Of a stretch of 40,983 nucleotides of DNA, positions 8,026-16,001 are shown one piece after another. The stretch is from Caulobacterales bacterium (GTDB lineage Bacteria; Pseudomonadota; Alphaproteobacteria; Caulobacterales; Caulobacteraceae), in assembly GCA_017307205.1 (NCBI GenBank), contig JAFKGN010000046.1, positions 1 to 40,983 of the forward strand, given 5' to 3'. A program made the position numbers and the translations under genes. The number at the start of each line of letters is the position of its first letter. The first letter of the stretch is position 1. Under the pieces are notes generated by a model. The model was given only the letters and a program-made list of their open reading frames with translations. It had not been told where the DNA came from and ran no database searches.

Positions 8026-9558
8026 TTGCAGGAGATTCTGGAGGAGCTGGAACGTCGCCGCGCCGCCGCGCGACTTGGCGGGGGCGAGGCGCGGATCGCC
8101 GCCCAGCACGCCAAGGGCAAGCTCACGGCGCGCGAACGCCTGGATCTCCTGCTCGACGAAGGCTCGTTCGAGGAGTTCGACATGTTCGTCGAGCACCGCA
8201 GCCACGACTTCGGCATGCAGGACCAGAAAATCCCGGGCGACGGCGTCGTCACCGGCTGGGGCACGATCAATGGCCGCGTCGTCTACGTCTTCTCCAAGGA
8301 TTTCACGGTCTTCGGCGGATCTCTTTCCGGGGCCCACGCCCAGAAGATCGTCAAGGTCCAGCGCCAGGCCCGCAAGATGGGCGCGCCCCTCATCGGCCTA
8401 TTCGACGCGGGCGGCGCCCGCATCCAGGAAGGCGTCGACAGCCTCGCCGGCTACGCCGACATCTTCCTTGAAAACTCGCTGTCCAGCGGCGTCATCCCGC
8501 AGATCAGCGTGATCATGGGGCCGTGCGCCGGGGGCGACGTCTATTCGCCGGCCCTGACCGACTTCATCTTCATGGTCCGCGACACGTCGTACATGTACGT
8601 CACCGGCCCCGACGTGGTGCGCACGGTCACCAACGAGACGGTCACCCACGAGGATCTCGGCGGGGCCAGCGTCCACGCCGCCAAGTCCGGCGTCGCGGAG
8701 GGCGCGTTCGACAACGACCTTGAGGCCCTGACTCAAGTCCGCCGCCTAGTCGACTTCCTCCCGTCGTCCAACCGCGAGAAGCCGCCGCAGCGCGAGAGCT
8801 TCGACGATCCCGAGCGCGCCGAGCCCAGCCTCGACACCCTGGCGCCGGTGAACGCCAACACGCCTTACGACATCAAGGAGCTGATCCTGAAGATCGTCGA
8901 TGAGGCGGATTTCTTCGAGATCTCGCCCGACTGGGCCAAGAACATCGTCTGCGGCTTCGCCCGCTTCGACGGCCAGTCGGTCGGCGTCGTCGCCAATCAG
9001 CCCCTGGCCCTGGCCGGGGTGCTGGACATCGACGCCAGCCGCAAGGCGGCTCGCTTCGTCCGCTTCTGCGACGCCTTCAACATCCCGCTGCTGACCCTGG
9101 TCGACGTGCCGGGCTTCATGCCGGGCACCAAGCAGGAGTACGGCGGCCTGATCAAGCACGGCGCCAAGCTGCTCTACGCTTACGCCGAGGCCACGGTGCC
9201 GAAGGTGACCCTGATCACCCGCAAGGCCTATGGCGGCGCCTACGACGTGATGAGTTCCAAGCACCTGCGCGGCGATATCAACTACGCCTGGCCCACGGCC
9301 GAGATCGCGGTCATGGGGCCGAAGGGGGCGGTGGAGATCATCTTCCGCGCCGAGGCCAAGGACCCGGAGGCGCTGGCCGCCCGCGAGGCCGAATACAAGG
9401 CCCGCTTCGCCAATCCCTTCGTCGCCGCCCAGCGCGGCTACATCGACGACGTCATCATGCCGCACGGCACTCGACGCCGTATCGTCCGCGCCCTGAGGAG
9501 CCTGAAGGGAAAGCAGATGGCAAACCCGTGGAAGAAGCACGATAACCTGCCGCTCTAG
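8026..9558 (+). CDS. pccB: Acyl-CoA (propionyl-CoA) carboxylase beta subunit
   Basis: The 510-residue carboxyltransferase subunit has [26 protein letters not shown] near the N-terminus, [26 protein letters not shown], and the second crotonase-like half with [15 protein letters not shown] and [18 protein letters not shown]. It transfers CO2 from carboxybiotin to an acyl-CoA, probably propionyl-CoA, giving methylmalonyl-CoA. I chose the TTG at 8026: it is preceded by AGGGAG at 8011-8016, yields [19 protein letters not shown], which fits the family, and gives the usual length. The longer frame from GTG 7870 would start inside the palindromic repeat and add 52 residues unlike the family. The biotin-carrying alpha subunit is not in the window. 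Confidence 0.92.
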   Translation: MQEILEELERRRAAARLGGGEARIAAQHAKGKLTARERLDLLLDEGSFEEFDMFVEHRSHDFGMQDQKIPGDGVVTGWGTINGRVVYVFSKDFTVFGGSLSGAHAQKIVKVQRQARKMGAPLIGLFDAGGARIQEGVDSLAGYADIFLENSLSSGVIPQISVIMGPCAGGDVYSPALTDFIFMVRDTSYMYVTGPDVVRTVTNETVTHEDLGGASVHAAKSGVAEGAFDNDLEALTQVRRLVDFLPSSNREKPPQRESFDDPERAEPSLDTLAPVNANTPYDIKELILKIVDEADFFEISPDWAKNIVCGFARFDGQSVGVVANQPLALAGVLDIDASRKAARFVRFCDAFNIPLLTLVDVPGFMPGTKQEYGGLIKHGAKLLYAYAEATVPKVTLITRKAYGGAYDVMSSKHLRGDINYAWPTAEIAVMGPKGAVEIIFRAEAKDPEALAAREAEYKARFANPFVAAQRGYIDDVIMPHGTRRRIVRALRSLKGKQMANPWKKHDNLPL

Positions 9559-9573
9559 AGCAGGGAGATTCCA

Positions 9574-10218
9574 GTGGGCCGCGAAGCCAAAGTCCAAGCG
9601 CAGTTCGACGGCCTGTTCGAACTCGGCCGCCTGCATTGGGAAGCCCCCGAGCTGATCTTCAAAGGCGCCACCCGCAAGGAGTGGGCGGGCGCGGCGCTCA
9701 AGGGCGTCACCTCCGAGGGCGACGATCTCGTCCTGGCCGACGGCGCACGCTTCACCTTCAATGAAGGCTATCAGGCCGCCCGCTGGGCCGAGGTCATCGA
9801 CAAGCCGCCGAACCGGCTCGACAAGCTCGGCGTCAAGAGGGGCCAGCGCATCGGCGCGGTCTGGATCGAAGACGAGGCCTTCCTCGACGAACTGGCCGAG
9901 CGCGCCCCCCTCGCCGAGGAGGAAGACGACCTCGACCTGCTGTTCGCCGCCATCGACAGCCTCGACGATCTCGACGTCATTCCGGACATGATGGAGCGGG
10001 TGAAGCCGAAGGGCGCGCTGTGGATCGTCTCCCGCAAGGGCAAGGCGGCGACCATCAAGGACGTCGACGTCATCGCCGCCGCTCGCTCCTACGGCCTAGT
10101 CGACAGCAAGGTCTGCGCCTTTTCGCCCACCCACACGGCCCTGCGCTTCACCCGTCGCAAGGGCGGTCCAGCGCCGAAGCCGGCGCCCGAGGCGGAGGAA
10201 GAGGAAGGTTGGGAATGA
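9574..10218 (+). CDS. DUF3052-like protein, function unknown
   Basis: The 214-residue product starts at a GTG preceded by AGGGAG with 8-nt spacing. The C-terminal half (about residues 80-200) contains LDKLGVKRGQRIGAVW, an acidic LAEEEDDLDLLF stretch, KPKGALWIVSRKGK and GLVDSKVCAFSPTHTALRFTRRK. This resembles the DUF3052 layout (KLGIKPGQ ... GALW ... GLVDVKVCA....ALRFV.RK). The N-terminal half is not recognised. The end is a charged tail. No catalytic motif is visible. It lies 15 bp after pccB and overlaps the amidase gene by ATGA, so it is probably in one operon with both. Confidence 0.65.
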   Translation: MGREAKVQAQFDGLFELGRLHWEAPELIFKGATRKEWAGAALKGVTSEGDDLVLADGARFTFNEGYQAARWAEVIDKPPNRLDKLGVKRGQRIGAVWIEDEAFLDELAERAPLAEEEDDLDLLFAAIDSLDDLDVIPDMMERVKPKGALWIVSRKGKAATIKDVDVIAAARSYGLVDSKVCAFSPTHTALRFTRRKGGPAPKPAPEAEEEEGWE

Positions 10219-10955
10219 TCGAGACCATCGACACGCCGTCGCCCAACTTCAACGCCCGCACCAAGACCCCCGACGCCCTGATCCTACACTACACCGGCAT
10301 GCAGTCCGGCGAGGCGGCGCTGGAGCGGCTGCGCGATCCGGCCGCCGAGGTCTCCTCGCACTACATGGTCGAGGAAGACGGCCGCATCTTCTTCCTCGTC
10401 CCTGAGGAGCGCCGCGCCTGGCATGCCGGCGCCTCGTTCTGGCAGGGCGAGCGCGACATGAACTCGGCCTCGGTCGGCATCGAGATCGTCAATCCGGGCC
10501 ACGAGTTCGGCTACCGCGCCTTTCCGGACGCCCAGATCGCCGCCGTCATCGCCCTGGTCGCCGACATCCGCACGCCCTGGGATATCCCGGACAACAAGAT
10601 CATCGCCCATTCCGACGTTGCGCCTGCGCGCCGCCAGGATCCGGGCGAGCTCTTCCCGTGGAAGGCCCTGGCCGACGCCGGCCACGGCCTCTGGGCAGAG
10701 CCCGCCGCCTCGCCCGGTGCGCCGCTCGGCGAGGGTGACGAGGGGGCAGGGGTCTTCGCCCTGCAGGCGGGCCTCACCCGCCTCGGCTACGACTGCGCCC
10801 CGACCGGGAGCTACGACGCCGGCACCGCCACCATCGTAGCCGCCTTCCAGCGCCACTGGCTGCAGACCCGCGTCGACGGCGTGGCCTGCGGCGACACCCG
10901 CGCCCGCCTCGTCCACCTGCTGCGCGCCGCCGGCGCCGAGCGTTGGGCCCGCTAG
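10215..10955 (+). CDS. N-acetylmuramoyl-L-alanine amidase (AmpD/AmiD family) with peptidoglycan-binding domain
   Basis: The 246-residue protein has an Amidase_2 domain. LILHYTGM places a zinc-ligand His at residue 25, GIEIVNPG carries the conserved Glu, and IIAHSDVAPARRQDPGELFPW gives His132 and Asp142. Arg140 occupies the position of the AmpD Lys that helps catalysis. A peptidoglycan-binding-type-1 domain follows at about residues 170-240 (VFALQAGLTRLGYD ... FQRHW). This two-domain plan is that of AmiD. It would cleave the MurNAc-L-Ala amide bond of (anhydro)muropeptides. No clear signal peptide is present, so it may act in the cytoplasm in muropeptide recycling, as AmpD does. The ATG at 10215 overlaps the previous stop. 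Confidence 0.9.
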   Translation: MIETIDTPSPNFNARTKTPDALILHYTGMQSGEAALERLRDPAAEVSSHYMVEEDGRIFFLVPEERRAWHAGASFWQGERDMNSASVGIEIVNPGHEFGYRAFPDAQIAAVIALVADIRTPWDIPDNKIIAHSDVAPARRQDPGELFPWKALADAGHGLWAEPAASPGAPLGEGDEGAGVFALQAGLTRLGYDCAPTGSYDAGTATIVAAFQRHWLQTRVDGVACGDTRARLVHLLRAAGAERWAR

Positions 10956-10958
10956 TCC

Positions 10959-11549
10959 GTGCATCCGGATCGTCGTTTCCGCGTCGATGATCGGGCGGCG
11001 CTGCTCGCGACGCTCGCCGGGCAGCCGTTCTGCACGCTGTCGACTATCCTCGACGGCCGCCCCGCCGTCGCCCATGCGCCGGCGGTGATCCGAGGGGAGG
11101 GGGCGGCGCTCGACTTCCACCTGTCGCGCGCCAACGTCCTGGCCGATCTTGCGGACGGAACGCCCGCCGTGCTCACCGCCCTGGCCGGCGACGCCTACGT
11201 CAGTCCCGACTTCTACGTCAGCGAGGACCAGGTCCCGACCTGGAACTACCGCATGGTCGAGGCCGAGGGCGTGCTCACGCGCCTGACCGATGCCGAGACC
11301 GTCGCCCTGCTTGATGACCTCTCAGCGCAGGAAGAGGCGCGTCTTGCGCCCAAGCGCCTCTGGACGCGGGACAAGATGACCCCCGGCCGCTTTGAAGCGA
11401 TGGTGCGCGGCATCGTCGGCTTTCGCCTGACGGTCAGCCGGCTGGATGGCGTCTTCAAGCTGTCGCAGAACAAGTCGGCGGAAGATCGGGCGGGCGTCAT
11501 CGAAGGCTTGGCTGGCTATCCGCTCGCGGCGCTGATCCCCAGGGCCTGA
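10959..11549 (+). CDS. PaiB-family FMN-binding protein (putative negative regulator)
   Basis: The 196-residue product starts at a GTG 3 bp after the amidase stop. It follows the PaiB (FMN_bind_2) pattern: MHPDRRFRVDD, PFCTLSTILDGRP, FHLSRAN, DAYVSPDFYVSEDQVPTWNYRMVEAEG, IVGFRLTVSRLDGVFKLSQNKS and DRAGVIEGL. These are the strands of a split-barrel flavin fold plus the conserved KLSQN.S..DR.GVI C-terminus. The Bacillus PaiB protein was described as a negative regulator, but the biochemical role of most family members is unclear. A ribosome binding site is not obvious, so translation may be coupled to the amidase gene. A palindromic repeat begins 21 bp downstream. Confidence 0.85.
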   Translation: MHPDRRFRVDDRAALLATLAGQPFCTLSTILDGRPAVAHAPAVIRGEGAALDFHLSRANVLADLADGTPAVLTALAGDAYVSPDFYVSEDQVPTWNYRMVEAEGVLTRLTDAETVALLDDLSAQEEARLAPKRLWTRDKMTPGRFEAMVRGIVGFRLTVSRLDGVFKLSQNKSAEDRAGVIEGLAGYPLAALIPRA

Positions 11550-11569
11550 AGGTCCGTCCACCACACATC

Positions 11570-11676
11570 GTCATCGCCGGGCTCGTCCCGGCGACCCATG
11601 CGTGGTGACGCTCCGGCGCGCTTGCGCGCTCCAGCCGCGGTGTTCATGGGTGGCCGGGACGAGCCCGGCCATGACG
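11570..11676. repeat. Palindromic intergenic repeat, family B
   Basis: A long imperfect palindrome. The left arm at 11570-11600 begins GTCATCGCCGGGCTCGTCC and ends GGCGACCCATG. The right arm at 11645-11675 is its near reverse complement, CATGGGTGGCCGGGACGAG through GGCCATGAC. The middle carries a second small hairpin, GCGCGC-TT-GCGCGC. Similar GTCAT-GCCGGGCT-GTCCCGGC sequences recur in many alphaproteobacterial genomes, as far as I recall. It fills the space between the PaiB-like gene and the RNase P RNA promoter and could end transcription from the left. Confidence 0.8.
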
Positions 11677-11692
11677 AAAACATCAAGATCGC

Positions 11693-11721
11693 TTGGCCCG
11701 GGTGATCGAAGCGACTACCAA
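11693..11721 (+). promoter_or_regulatory. Probable promoter of the RNase P RNA gene
   Basis: TTGGCC at 11693-11698 is followed, after exactly 17 bp, by TACCAA at 11716-11721. Seven bases later begins the first paired base of the RNase P RNA P1 helix (11729). The -35 matches TTGACA at four positions. The -10 is weak but well placed. Confidence 0.55.
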
Positions 11722-11728
11722 AGGCTTC

Positions 11729-12104
11729 GCCAGACGGTCGGGCGGTCGCGGCGCTTCGGCGTCGAGGAAAGTCCGGGCTCCACGGTGACAAGGCGGCGGG
11801 TAACGCCCGCCGGGAGCGATCCCAGGGATAGCGCCACAGAAAGCAAACCTCCCTGCTCCGGCAGGGGAAGGGTGAAAGGGTGGGGTAAGAGCCCACCGCG
11901 GACGTGGCAACACGGACGGCATGGCAAGCCCCGCCTGGAGCAAGACCGAATAGGGGTGTCGCGCCTTCGCAAGAAGGCAGGGCTGTCTCCGGCCTGAGAT
12001 ACCCGGGTGTGTCGCGAGAACCGCTCCGCGAGGGGCGGTCCAGAGGAATGACCGTCACGTCGTCTTCGGGCGGCGGACAGAACCCGGCTTACAGACCGTC
12101 TGGC
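11729..12104 (+). ncRNA. rnpB: RNase P RNA (bacterial class A)
   Basis: The RNA component of ribonuclease P, the ribozyme that trims the 5' leader of tRNA precursors. The ends pair perfectly as helix P1: GCCAGACGGTC (11729-11739) with GACCGTCTGGC (12094-12104). The universal 5' core GAGGAAAGTCCGGGCTCC lies at 11763-11780 and the 3' core ACAGAACCCGGCTTACAGAC at 12077-12096, which together form the P4 region. GGGTAAGAGCCCACCG and AAGACCGAATAGGG, typical of the specificity-domain and core junctions, lie between. The length of about 376 nt fits class A. Mature ends may extend a few bases beyond P1. Several short open frames overlap it and should not be annotated. Confidence 0.95.
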
Positions 12105-12133
12105 ATTAATCTCTGTAGGCGCTCACCGACTCT

Positions 12134-12234
12134 GTCATCCTGAGTAGCGGCTGGAGGCCGCGTGTCGAAGGACGCAAGGCGGCGAATGCAATGCGTCCTT
12201 CGACACGGCCGCTGCGCGCCCTACTCAGGATGAC
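12134..12234. repeat. Palindromic intergenic repeat, family A copy 2 (inverted relative to copy 1)
   Basis: A 101-bp element with outer arms GTCATCCTGAGTAG (12134-12147) and CTACTCAGGATGAC (12221-12234), and inner arms GTGTCGAAGGACGCA and TGCGTCCTTCGACAC. Compared with copy 1, the outer stem has swapped a C-G pair for a T-A pair on both arms. The internal asymmetric part (GCGCGCAGCGGCCGTGTCG) lies on the opposite arm, so this copy is in reverse orientation. It directly follows the RNase P RNA and may serve as its terminator. Confidence 0.85.
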
Positions 12235-12261
12235 GACTGCTGCGACAAAAGGGCATTGCAG

Positions 12262-12357
12262 TTATACACAAAGACCCTTGAGTGTTCCGTGTATGTTCTG
12301 TGGATGGTTAGCGCTCGTTAACCACGATCGTGCGACATCTTTACTGCGTCCACAGAA
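12262..12357. promoter_or_regulatory. DnaA-box-like sites and 9-bp inverted repeat upstream of mraZ
   Basis: TTATACACA at 12262-12270 fits the DnaA box consensus TTATNCACA exactly. Part of it (ATACAC) is mirrored by GTGTAT at 12289-12294. A perfect 9-bp inverted repeat, TTCTGTGGA (12296-12304) and TCCACAGAA (12349-12357), has the TGTGGA/TCCACA core of DnaA boxes. A GANTC site (GAATC, 12355-12359) overlaps the right arm. This stretch has no gene and is less GC-rich than its surroundings. Control of the dcw operon by DnaA is an inference. Confidence 0.4.
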
Positions 12358-12380
12358 TCGCTTGGTCGGTGTCATTGTAT

Positions 12381-12415
12381 CCCAGTCAATCCCATGTTAA
12401 CCCAATTTCAGCCCA
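12381..12415. promoter_or_regulatory. MraZ box array upstream of mraZ
   Basis: CCCA occurs at 12381, 12391 and 12401, exactly 10 bp apart, and again at 12412. Read on the other strand this is TGGG-N6-TGGG-N6-TGGG, the direct-repeat layout bound by the ring-shaped MraZ protein in front of its own operon in other bacteria. The array ends about 67 bp before the mraZ start, suggesting autoregulation of the whole cluster. Confidence 0.65.
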
Positions 12416-12481
12416 GCGGCAGGCCGGTTACGCCCGTCCTGTGTCCTGGGATTGGGCCATGAACCTGGGGGCAGGGGCGGA

Positions 12482-12934
12482 GTGTTTCTCTCCACCTTCG
12501 ACAAACAGCTGGACGCCAAACGCCGCATCGTCGTGCCGTCGGACTTCCGTGCGGCCGCGGCGGGTGACTTCGACGGCGTCTATTGCTTCCCGTCGCTCGA
12601 GGCCGACTGCCTCGAAGCTGGCGGCCAGGCGCTCTTCGACCGGTATCGCGCCGTGATCGAAGAACTGCCCTTCGGCGATCCGCTGCGCTCGGCCCTCGAA
12701 ACCAGCGTGCTCGGCGGCATGACCAAGCTGGCCTTCGACGCCGCCGGCCGCATCACCTTGCCTGACGCCGTCTGCGCCGAGTTCGGCTTCACCGACGCCG
12801 TGGCCCTCGTCGGCCTGGGCGACCGCTTCCAGATCTGGCCGGGCCAGGCCTTCCAGGCGCACCGCGCCGCCGCCCGGGCCGCCGCCCGCGACGGCCTCGT
12901 CGCCCTGCGTCTTCGGCAGCGGGGGGCAGCATGA
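12482..12934 (+). CDS. mraZ: Transcriptional regulator MraZ
   Basis: The 150-residue protein has two SpoVT/AbrB-like MraZ domains, each with the DxxxR motif: DAKRRIVVP near residue 11 and DAAGRITLP near residue 83. MraZ is a DNA-binding ring protein that controls the dcw operon. I chose the GTG at 12482 because it gives [15 protein letters not shown], the family N-terminus, and is preceded by a purine-rich CAGGGGCGGA. An in-frame TTG at 12452 would add ten unconserved residues. It overlaps the next gene by ATGA. Repeated CCCA boxes about 70-100 bp upstream are its likely binding site. Confidence 0.93.
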   Translation: MFLSTFDKQLDAKRRIVVPSDFRAAAAGDFDGVYCFPSLEADCLEAGGQALFDRYRAVIEELPFGDPLRSALETSVLGGMTKLAFDAAGRITLPDAVCAEFGFTDAVALVGLGDRFQIWPGQAFQAHRAAARAAARDGLVALRLRQRGAA

Positions 12935-13860
12935 GCGAAGCCCCGCACGTCTCTGTTCTGCTGGGGGAAGTCCTCGGCGCCCTCAACCTCCAGCCCGGCG
13001 AAGTCGTCGTCGACGGCACCTTCGGCGCCGGCGGTTACAGCCGCGCCTTCCTGGCGGCCGGCGCCGGCGTCATCGCCTTCGACCGCGACCCCAGCGTCGC
13101 CCGCTTTGCTGAGGGCCTCACGGGCCTGCGTCTGATCAACGACCGCTTCTCGCGGATGGACGAACACCTCGAGGCCGGCAGCGTCGACGCCGTCGCTCTC
13201 GATCTCGGCGTCTCGTCTATGCAGCTGGATGAAGCCGATCGCGGCTTCTCGTTCATGCGCGACGGCCCGCTGGACATGCGCATGGGCGCCGATGGTCCCA
13301 GCGCCGCCGACCTGGTCAATGACCTCGACGAGGTCGAGCTGGCCCGCATCATCTATGTCTACGGCGAGGAGCGCGACAGCCGCCGCATCGCCAAGTGGCT
13401 TGTCCGCCGCCGCGCCGAGCGTCCGTTCGAGCGCACGCTCGATCTGGCTGAGGCCGTCGAGCGCTCGGTCGGTGGTCGTAAGGGCGCCAAGACCCATCCC
13501 GCCACCCGCACCTTCCAGGCCCTGCGCATCGCCGTGAACGAGGAACTGGCCGAGGTCGAGGCCGGCCTCGCCGCCGCCGAAGCGGTGCTGAAGCCGGGCG
13601 GCCGCCTGGCCGTGGTCACCTTCCACTCGCTGGAAGACCGCATCGTGAAGGCCTTCCTCAACGAGCGCGCCGGCCGCACGCCGGGCGCCTCGCGCTACGC
13701 TCCGCCGTCGCAGAAGGCCGCCGCCGACAGCTTCAAGCTGATCGCCGGCAAGGCCATCGCCCCGACCGAGGCCGAGATGGCCGCCAACCCGCGTGCGCGC
13801 TCCGCCAAGCTGCGCGCCGCGGTGCGCACCGACGCCCCCGTGTGGAGGGCGGCCGCGTGA
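12931..13860 (+). CDS. rsmH: 16S rRNA (cytosine(1402)-N(4))-methyltransferase RsmH
   Basis: The 309-residue protein starts [13 protein letters not shown]. It has the SAM-binding motif [14 protein letters not shown] followed by AFDRDPSV, then [30 protein letters not shown] and the C-terminal [13 protein letters not shown]. All are hallmarks of RsmH (MraW). It N4-methylates C1402 in the decoding centre of 16S rRNA. It overlaps mraZ by 4 bp and ftsL by 4 bp (GTGA). The length is normal for the family. Confidence 0.96.
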   Translation: MSEAPHVSVLLGEVLGALNLQPGEVVVDGTFGAGGYSRAFLAAGAGVIAFDRDPSVARFAEGLTGLRLINDRFSRMDEHLEAGSVDAVALDLGVSSMQLDEADRGFSFMRDGPLDMRMGADGPSAADLVNDLDEVELARIIYVYGEERDSRRIAKWLVRRRAERPFERTLDLAEAVERSVGGRKGAKTHPATRTFQALRIAVNEELAEVEAGLAAAEAVLKPGGRLAVVTFHSLEDRIVKAFLNERAGRTPGASRYAPPSQKAAADSFKLIAGKAIAPTEAEMAANPRARSAKLRAAVRTDAPVWRAAA

Positions 13861-14237
13861 TCCTGTCGTCGATCTTCAACCGCCGCATCCGGGGCTTCCG
13901 CCTCGTCGAAGTCATCGCCCTCAGCCTGCTGCTGATCATGATGCTGGGCGTCTATTTCGCGAAGACGTCGGCCGGCGGCGAGCGCACCCGCATCGATCAG
14001 GTCGAGCGCCAGATCGCCGCGGAGAAGTCGCGGATCCGCATGCTTGACGCGGAGGTTGCTTATCTGGAGCGCCCGCGCCGCGTCGGTCAGCTGGCGACCC
14101 TGCTGCAGTTGGAGCCGATGCGGGCGGACCGCGAGGCGGCCCCCGACTCGCTGAGCGCGATCGCCACCCGGGCGTCGCAGAACCCGCTCTATGCCGCTCC
14201 TCGCGGCAAGCCCTCCGCCCTGGCGCCGCCGACATGA
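13857..14237 (+). CDS. ftsL: Cell division protein FtsL
   Basis: A 126-residue bitopic membrane protein with a short basic cytoplasmic tail (FNRRIRGFR), one membrane helix at about residues 14-32 ([16 protein letters not shown]), and a periplasmic coiled coil ([36 protein letters not shown]). Size and position between rsmH and ftsI identify it, since FtsL sequences are poorly conserved. It would pair with FtsB and FtsQ to activate the FtsW-FtsI septal synthase. The GTG at 13857 overlaps the rsmH stop and has GGAGGG just upstream. An in-frame GTG at 13842 is less well placed. The tail after the coiled coil is disordered and basic. Confidence 0.88.
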   Translation: MILSSIFNRRIRGFRLVEVIALSLLLIMMLGVYFAKTSAGGERTRIDQVERQIAAEKSRIRMLDAEVAYLERPRRVGQLATLLQLEPMRADREAAPDSLSAIATRASQNPLYAAPRGKPSALAPPT

Positions 14238-16000
14238 GTCTCGCCCACCTTCCTCAGCGGTTTCGTCTGCCGCTCGCCTGGCGCTGGGTCGGCGATTGGG
14301 TCTGGCGCCTGGAGCACGCTTTCGAGCGGGCCCGCGCCGCCGGCCGTCCGCAGGACGACGCTCGCATCCGCATCTTCATCGTCACCGTGGTGTTCGGCCT
14401 GGCCTTCCTGGTGCTGGTCATCGGCGCCGCCCATTCGGCGATGGCCGGTCCCGGCAAGCGCGTCGGCGCCCTGGCCAATCCGGAAGCCCGCGGCGATCTG
14501 GTCGACCGTAACGGCGCGCTGCTGGCCGTCGACCTTCTGCACTGGGACCTCTACGTCGACCCGACCGTCGTCTGGGATACGGCGGCCACCCGCTCGGCCC
14601 TGGTCCGGGCCCTGCCGGGCATCCCCGCTCGCCGCATCGACAAGGTGCTGGCCGGCGACAAGCAGGCTTTCCTCGCCGGCGGCCTGACCCCGGCCGAGAA
14701 GGACGCCCTGCACGACCTCGGCCTGCCGGGCCTTGTGTTCGCCGAGAAGGAGCGCCGCAGCTACCCGCTCGGCCAGTCCGCCGCCCACCTGATCGGCTTC
14801 TCTGACACGGGCGGCCAGGGCGTCGCCGGGGCCGAGCGCGCCCTCGGTGAGCCGCTGCATGCGGCGGCCGGCGGCGGCCAGGTGCCGCTGGCGATCGACA
14901 TGCGCGTCCAGGGCGTGCTGGAGGACGAGCTCGGCAAGGCGGTGGCGGAATTCAACCCGCGCGGCGCCGTCGGTATCGTGACCGACGTCCACAGCGGCGA
15001 AATCCTCGGCCTGGCGAATTGGCCCGACTTCGATCCGAACCGCCCCGGCGCGAGCCCGCCCGACTATCAGAAGAACCTCGCCGCGGCCGCGGTCTACGAA
15101 ATGGGCTCGACCTTCAAGGCCTTCACCGTGGCCATCGGTCTCGACACCGGCGTCGCCACGCCGCAGTCGACCTTTGACGCGCGCACGCCGTTCAAGCTCG
15201 GCTACCGCACGATCCACGACTACCACGCCGCCAAGGCGATCCTGACGCTCGTCCAGGTGTTCCAGCACTCCTCGAACATCGGCACGGCCAAGCTGGCCGA
15301 AAGCATCGGTCCCCAGCGACTGGAGCGGTATTTCAGCGGCATGGGCCTGACCAAGCGGGCCAAGGTCGACCTCATCGAGTCCGCTCAACCGCTGACGCCC
15401 AAGAAGTGGGACGACGACGCCGTCGCCTCCACCTCGTTCGGCCACGGGATGAACGTCACGCCCCTGGCGCTCACCGCCGCTTACGGCTCGCTCCTCAACG
15501 GCGGCATCGCGGTGCCGCTGACCATCAAGAAGCTTCCGCCGGGCGCCCGCCCGCAGGGCCAGCGCGTCTTCTCCGAGGCGACCTCGGCCGAGATGCTGAA
15601 GATCATGCGCGCCAACGTCGCTGATCCCATCGGCTCGGGCGGCAGCGCCAACGCGCCCGGGCTGTCGGTGGGCGGCAAGACTGGCACTGGCGAGAAGTGG
15701 GACCCGGAGATCCGCGCCTACAGCAAGACCAAGCAGGTCTCGTCCTTCGCCGCCACCTTCCCGACTGAAGGCACGCCCGCCGACAAGCGCTATTTCGTTC
15801 TGATCCTGCTCGACGAGCCGCATCCGAGCGCCCGCAGCTACGGCTATTCGACCGGCGGCTGGGTCGCCGCGCCCGCGGCGGGCCGGGTGATCAATCGCAT
15901 CGCGCCCTATCTCGGCGTCCAGCGTCATTACGCGCCGACCGTCGCCGAGGCCCCCACCGTGGTCGCCGCCGGTCCGCCGGTGGCGGGGGACGGCATGTAA
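14234..16000 (+). CDS. ftsI: Septal peptidoglycan transpeptidase FtsI (PBP3)
   Basis: The 588-residue class B penicillin-binding protein has a cytoplasmic N-terminus, one membrane helix at about residues 50-72 (FIVTVVFGLAFLVLVIGAAHS) and a pedestal domain containing RGDLVDRNGALLA. The transpeptidase domain carries all three active-site motifs: S-T-F-K in EMGSTFKAF, S-S-N in QHSSNIGTAK, and K-T-G in GGKTGTGEK. It crosslinks peptide stems at the division septum together with the glycosyltransferase FtsW, encoded downstream. Its ATG overlaps the ftsL stop. Only 1 bp separates it from murE. Confidence 0.96.
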   Translation: MSLAHLPQRFRLPLAWRWVGDWVWRLEHAFERARAAGRPQDDARIRIFIVTVVFGLAFLVLVIGAAHSAMAGPGKRVGALANPEARGDLVDRNGALLAVDLLHWDLYVDPTVVWDTAATRSALVRALPGIPARRIDKVLAGDKQAFLAGGLTPAEKDALHDLGLPGLVFAEKERRSYPLGQSAAHLIGFSDTGGQGVAGAERALGEPLHAAAGGGQVPLAIDMRVQGVLEDELGKAVAEFNPRGAVGIVTDVHSGEILGLANWPDFDPNRPGASPPDYQKNLAAAAVYEMGSTFKAFTVAIGLDTGVATPQSTFDARTPFKLGYRTIHDYHAAKAILTLVQVFQHSSNIGTAKLAESIGPQRLERYFSGMGLTKRAKVDLIESAQPLTPKKWDDDAVASTSFGHGMNVTPLALTAAYGSLLNGGIAVPLTIKKLPPGARPQGQRVFSEATSAEMLKIMRANVADPIGSGGSANAPGLSVGGKTGTGEKWDPEIRAYSKTKQVSSFAATFPTEGTPADKRYFVLILLDEPHPSARSYGYSTGGWVAAPAAGRVINRIAPYLGVQRHYAPTVAEAPTVVAAGPPVAGDGM

Positions 16001-16001
16001 G

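Noticed and set aside
11602..12143. Several short open frames between the PaiB-like gene and mraZ
   Set aside because: They overlap the RNase P RNA and the palindromic repeats, and have no ribosome binding sites or conserved protein features.
12317..12401. Two GTTAAC sequences upstream of mraZ as CtrA sites
   Set aside because: They are 79 bp apart and neither has a partner half-site at the required spacing. I see only isolated half-sites.
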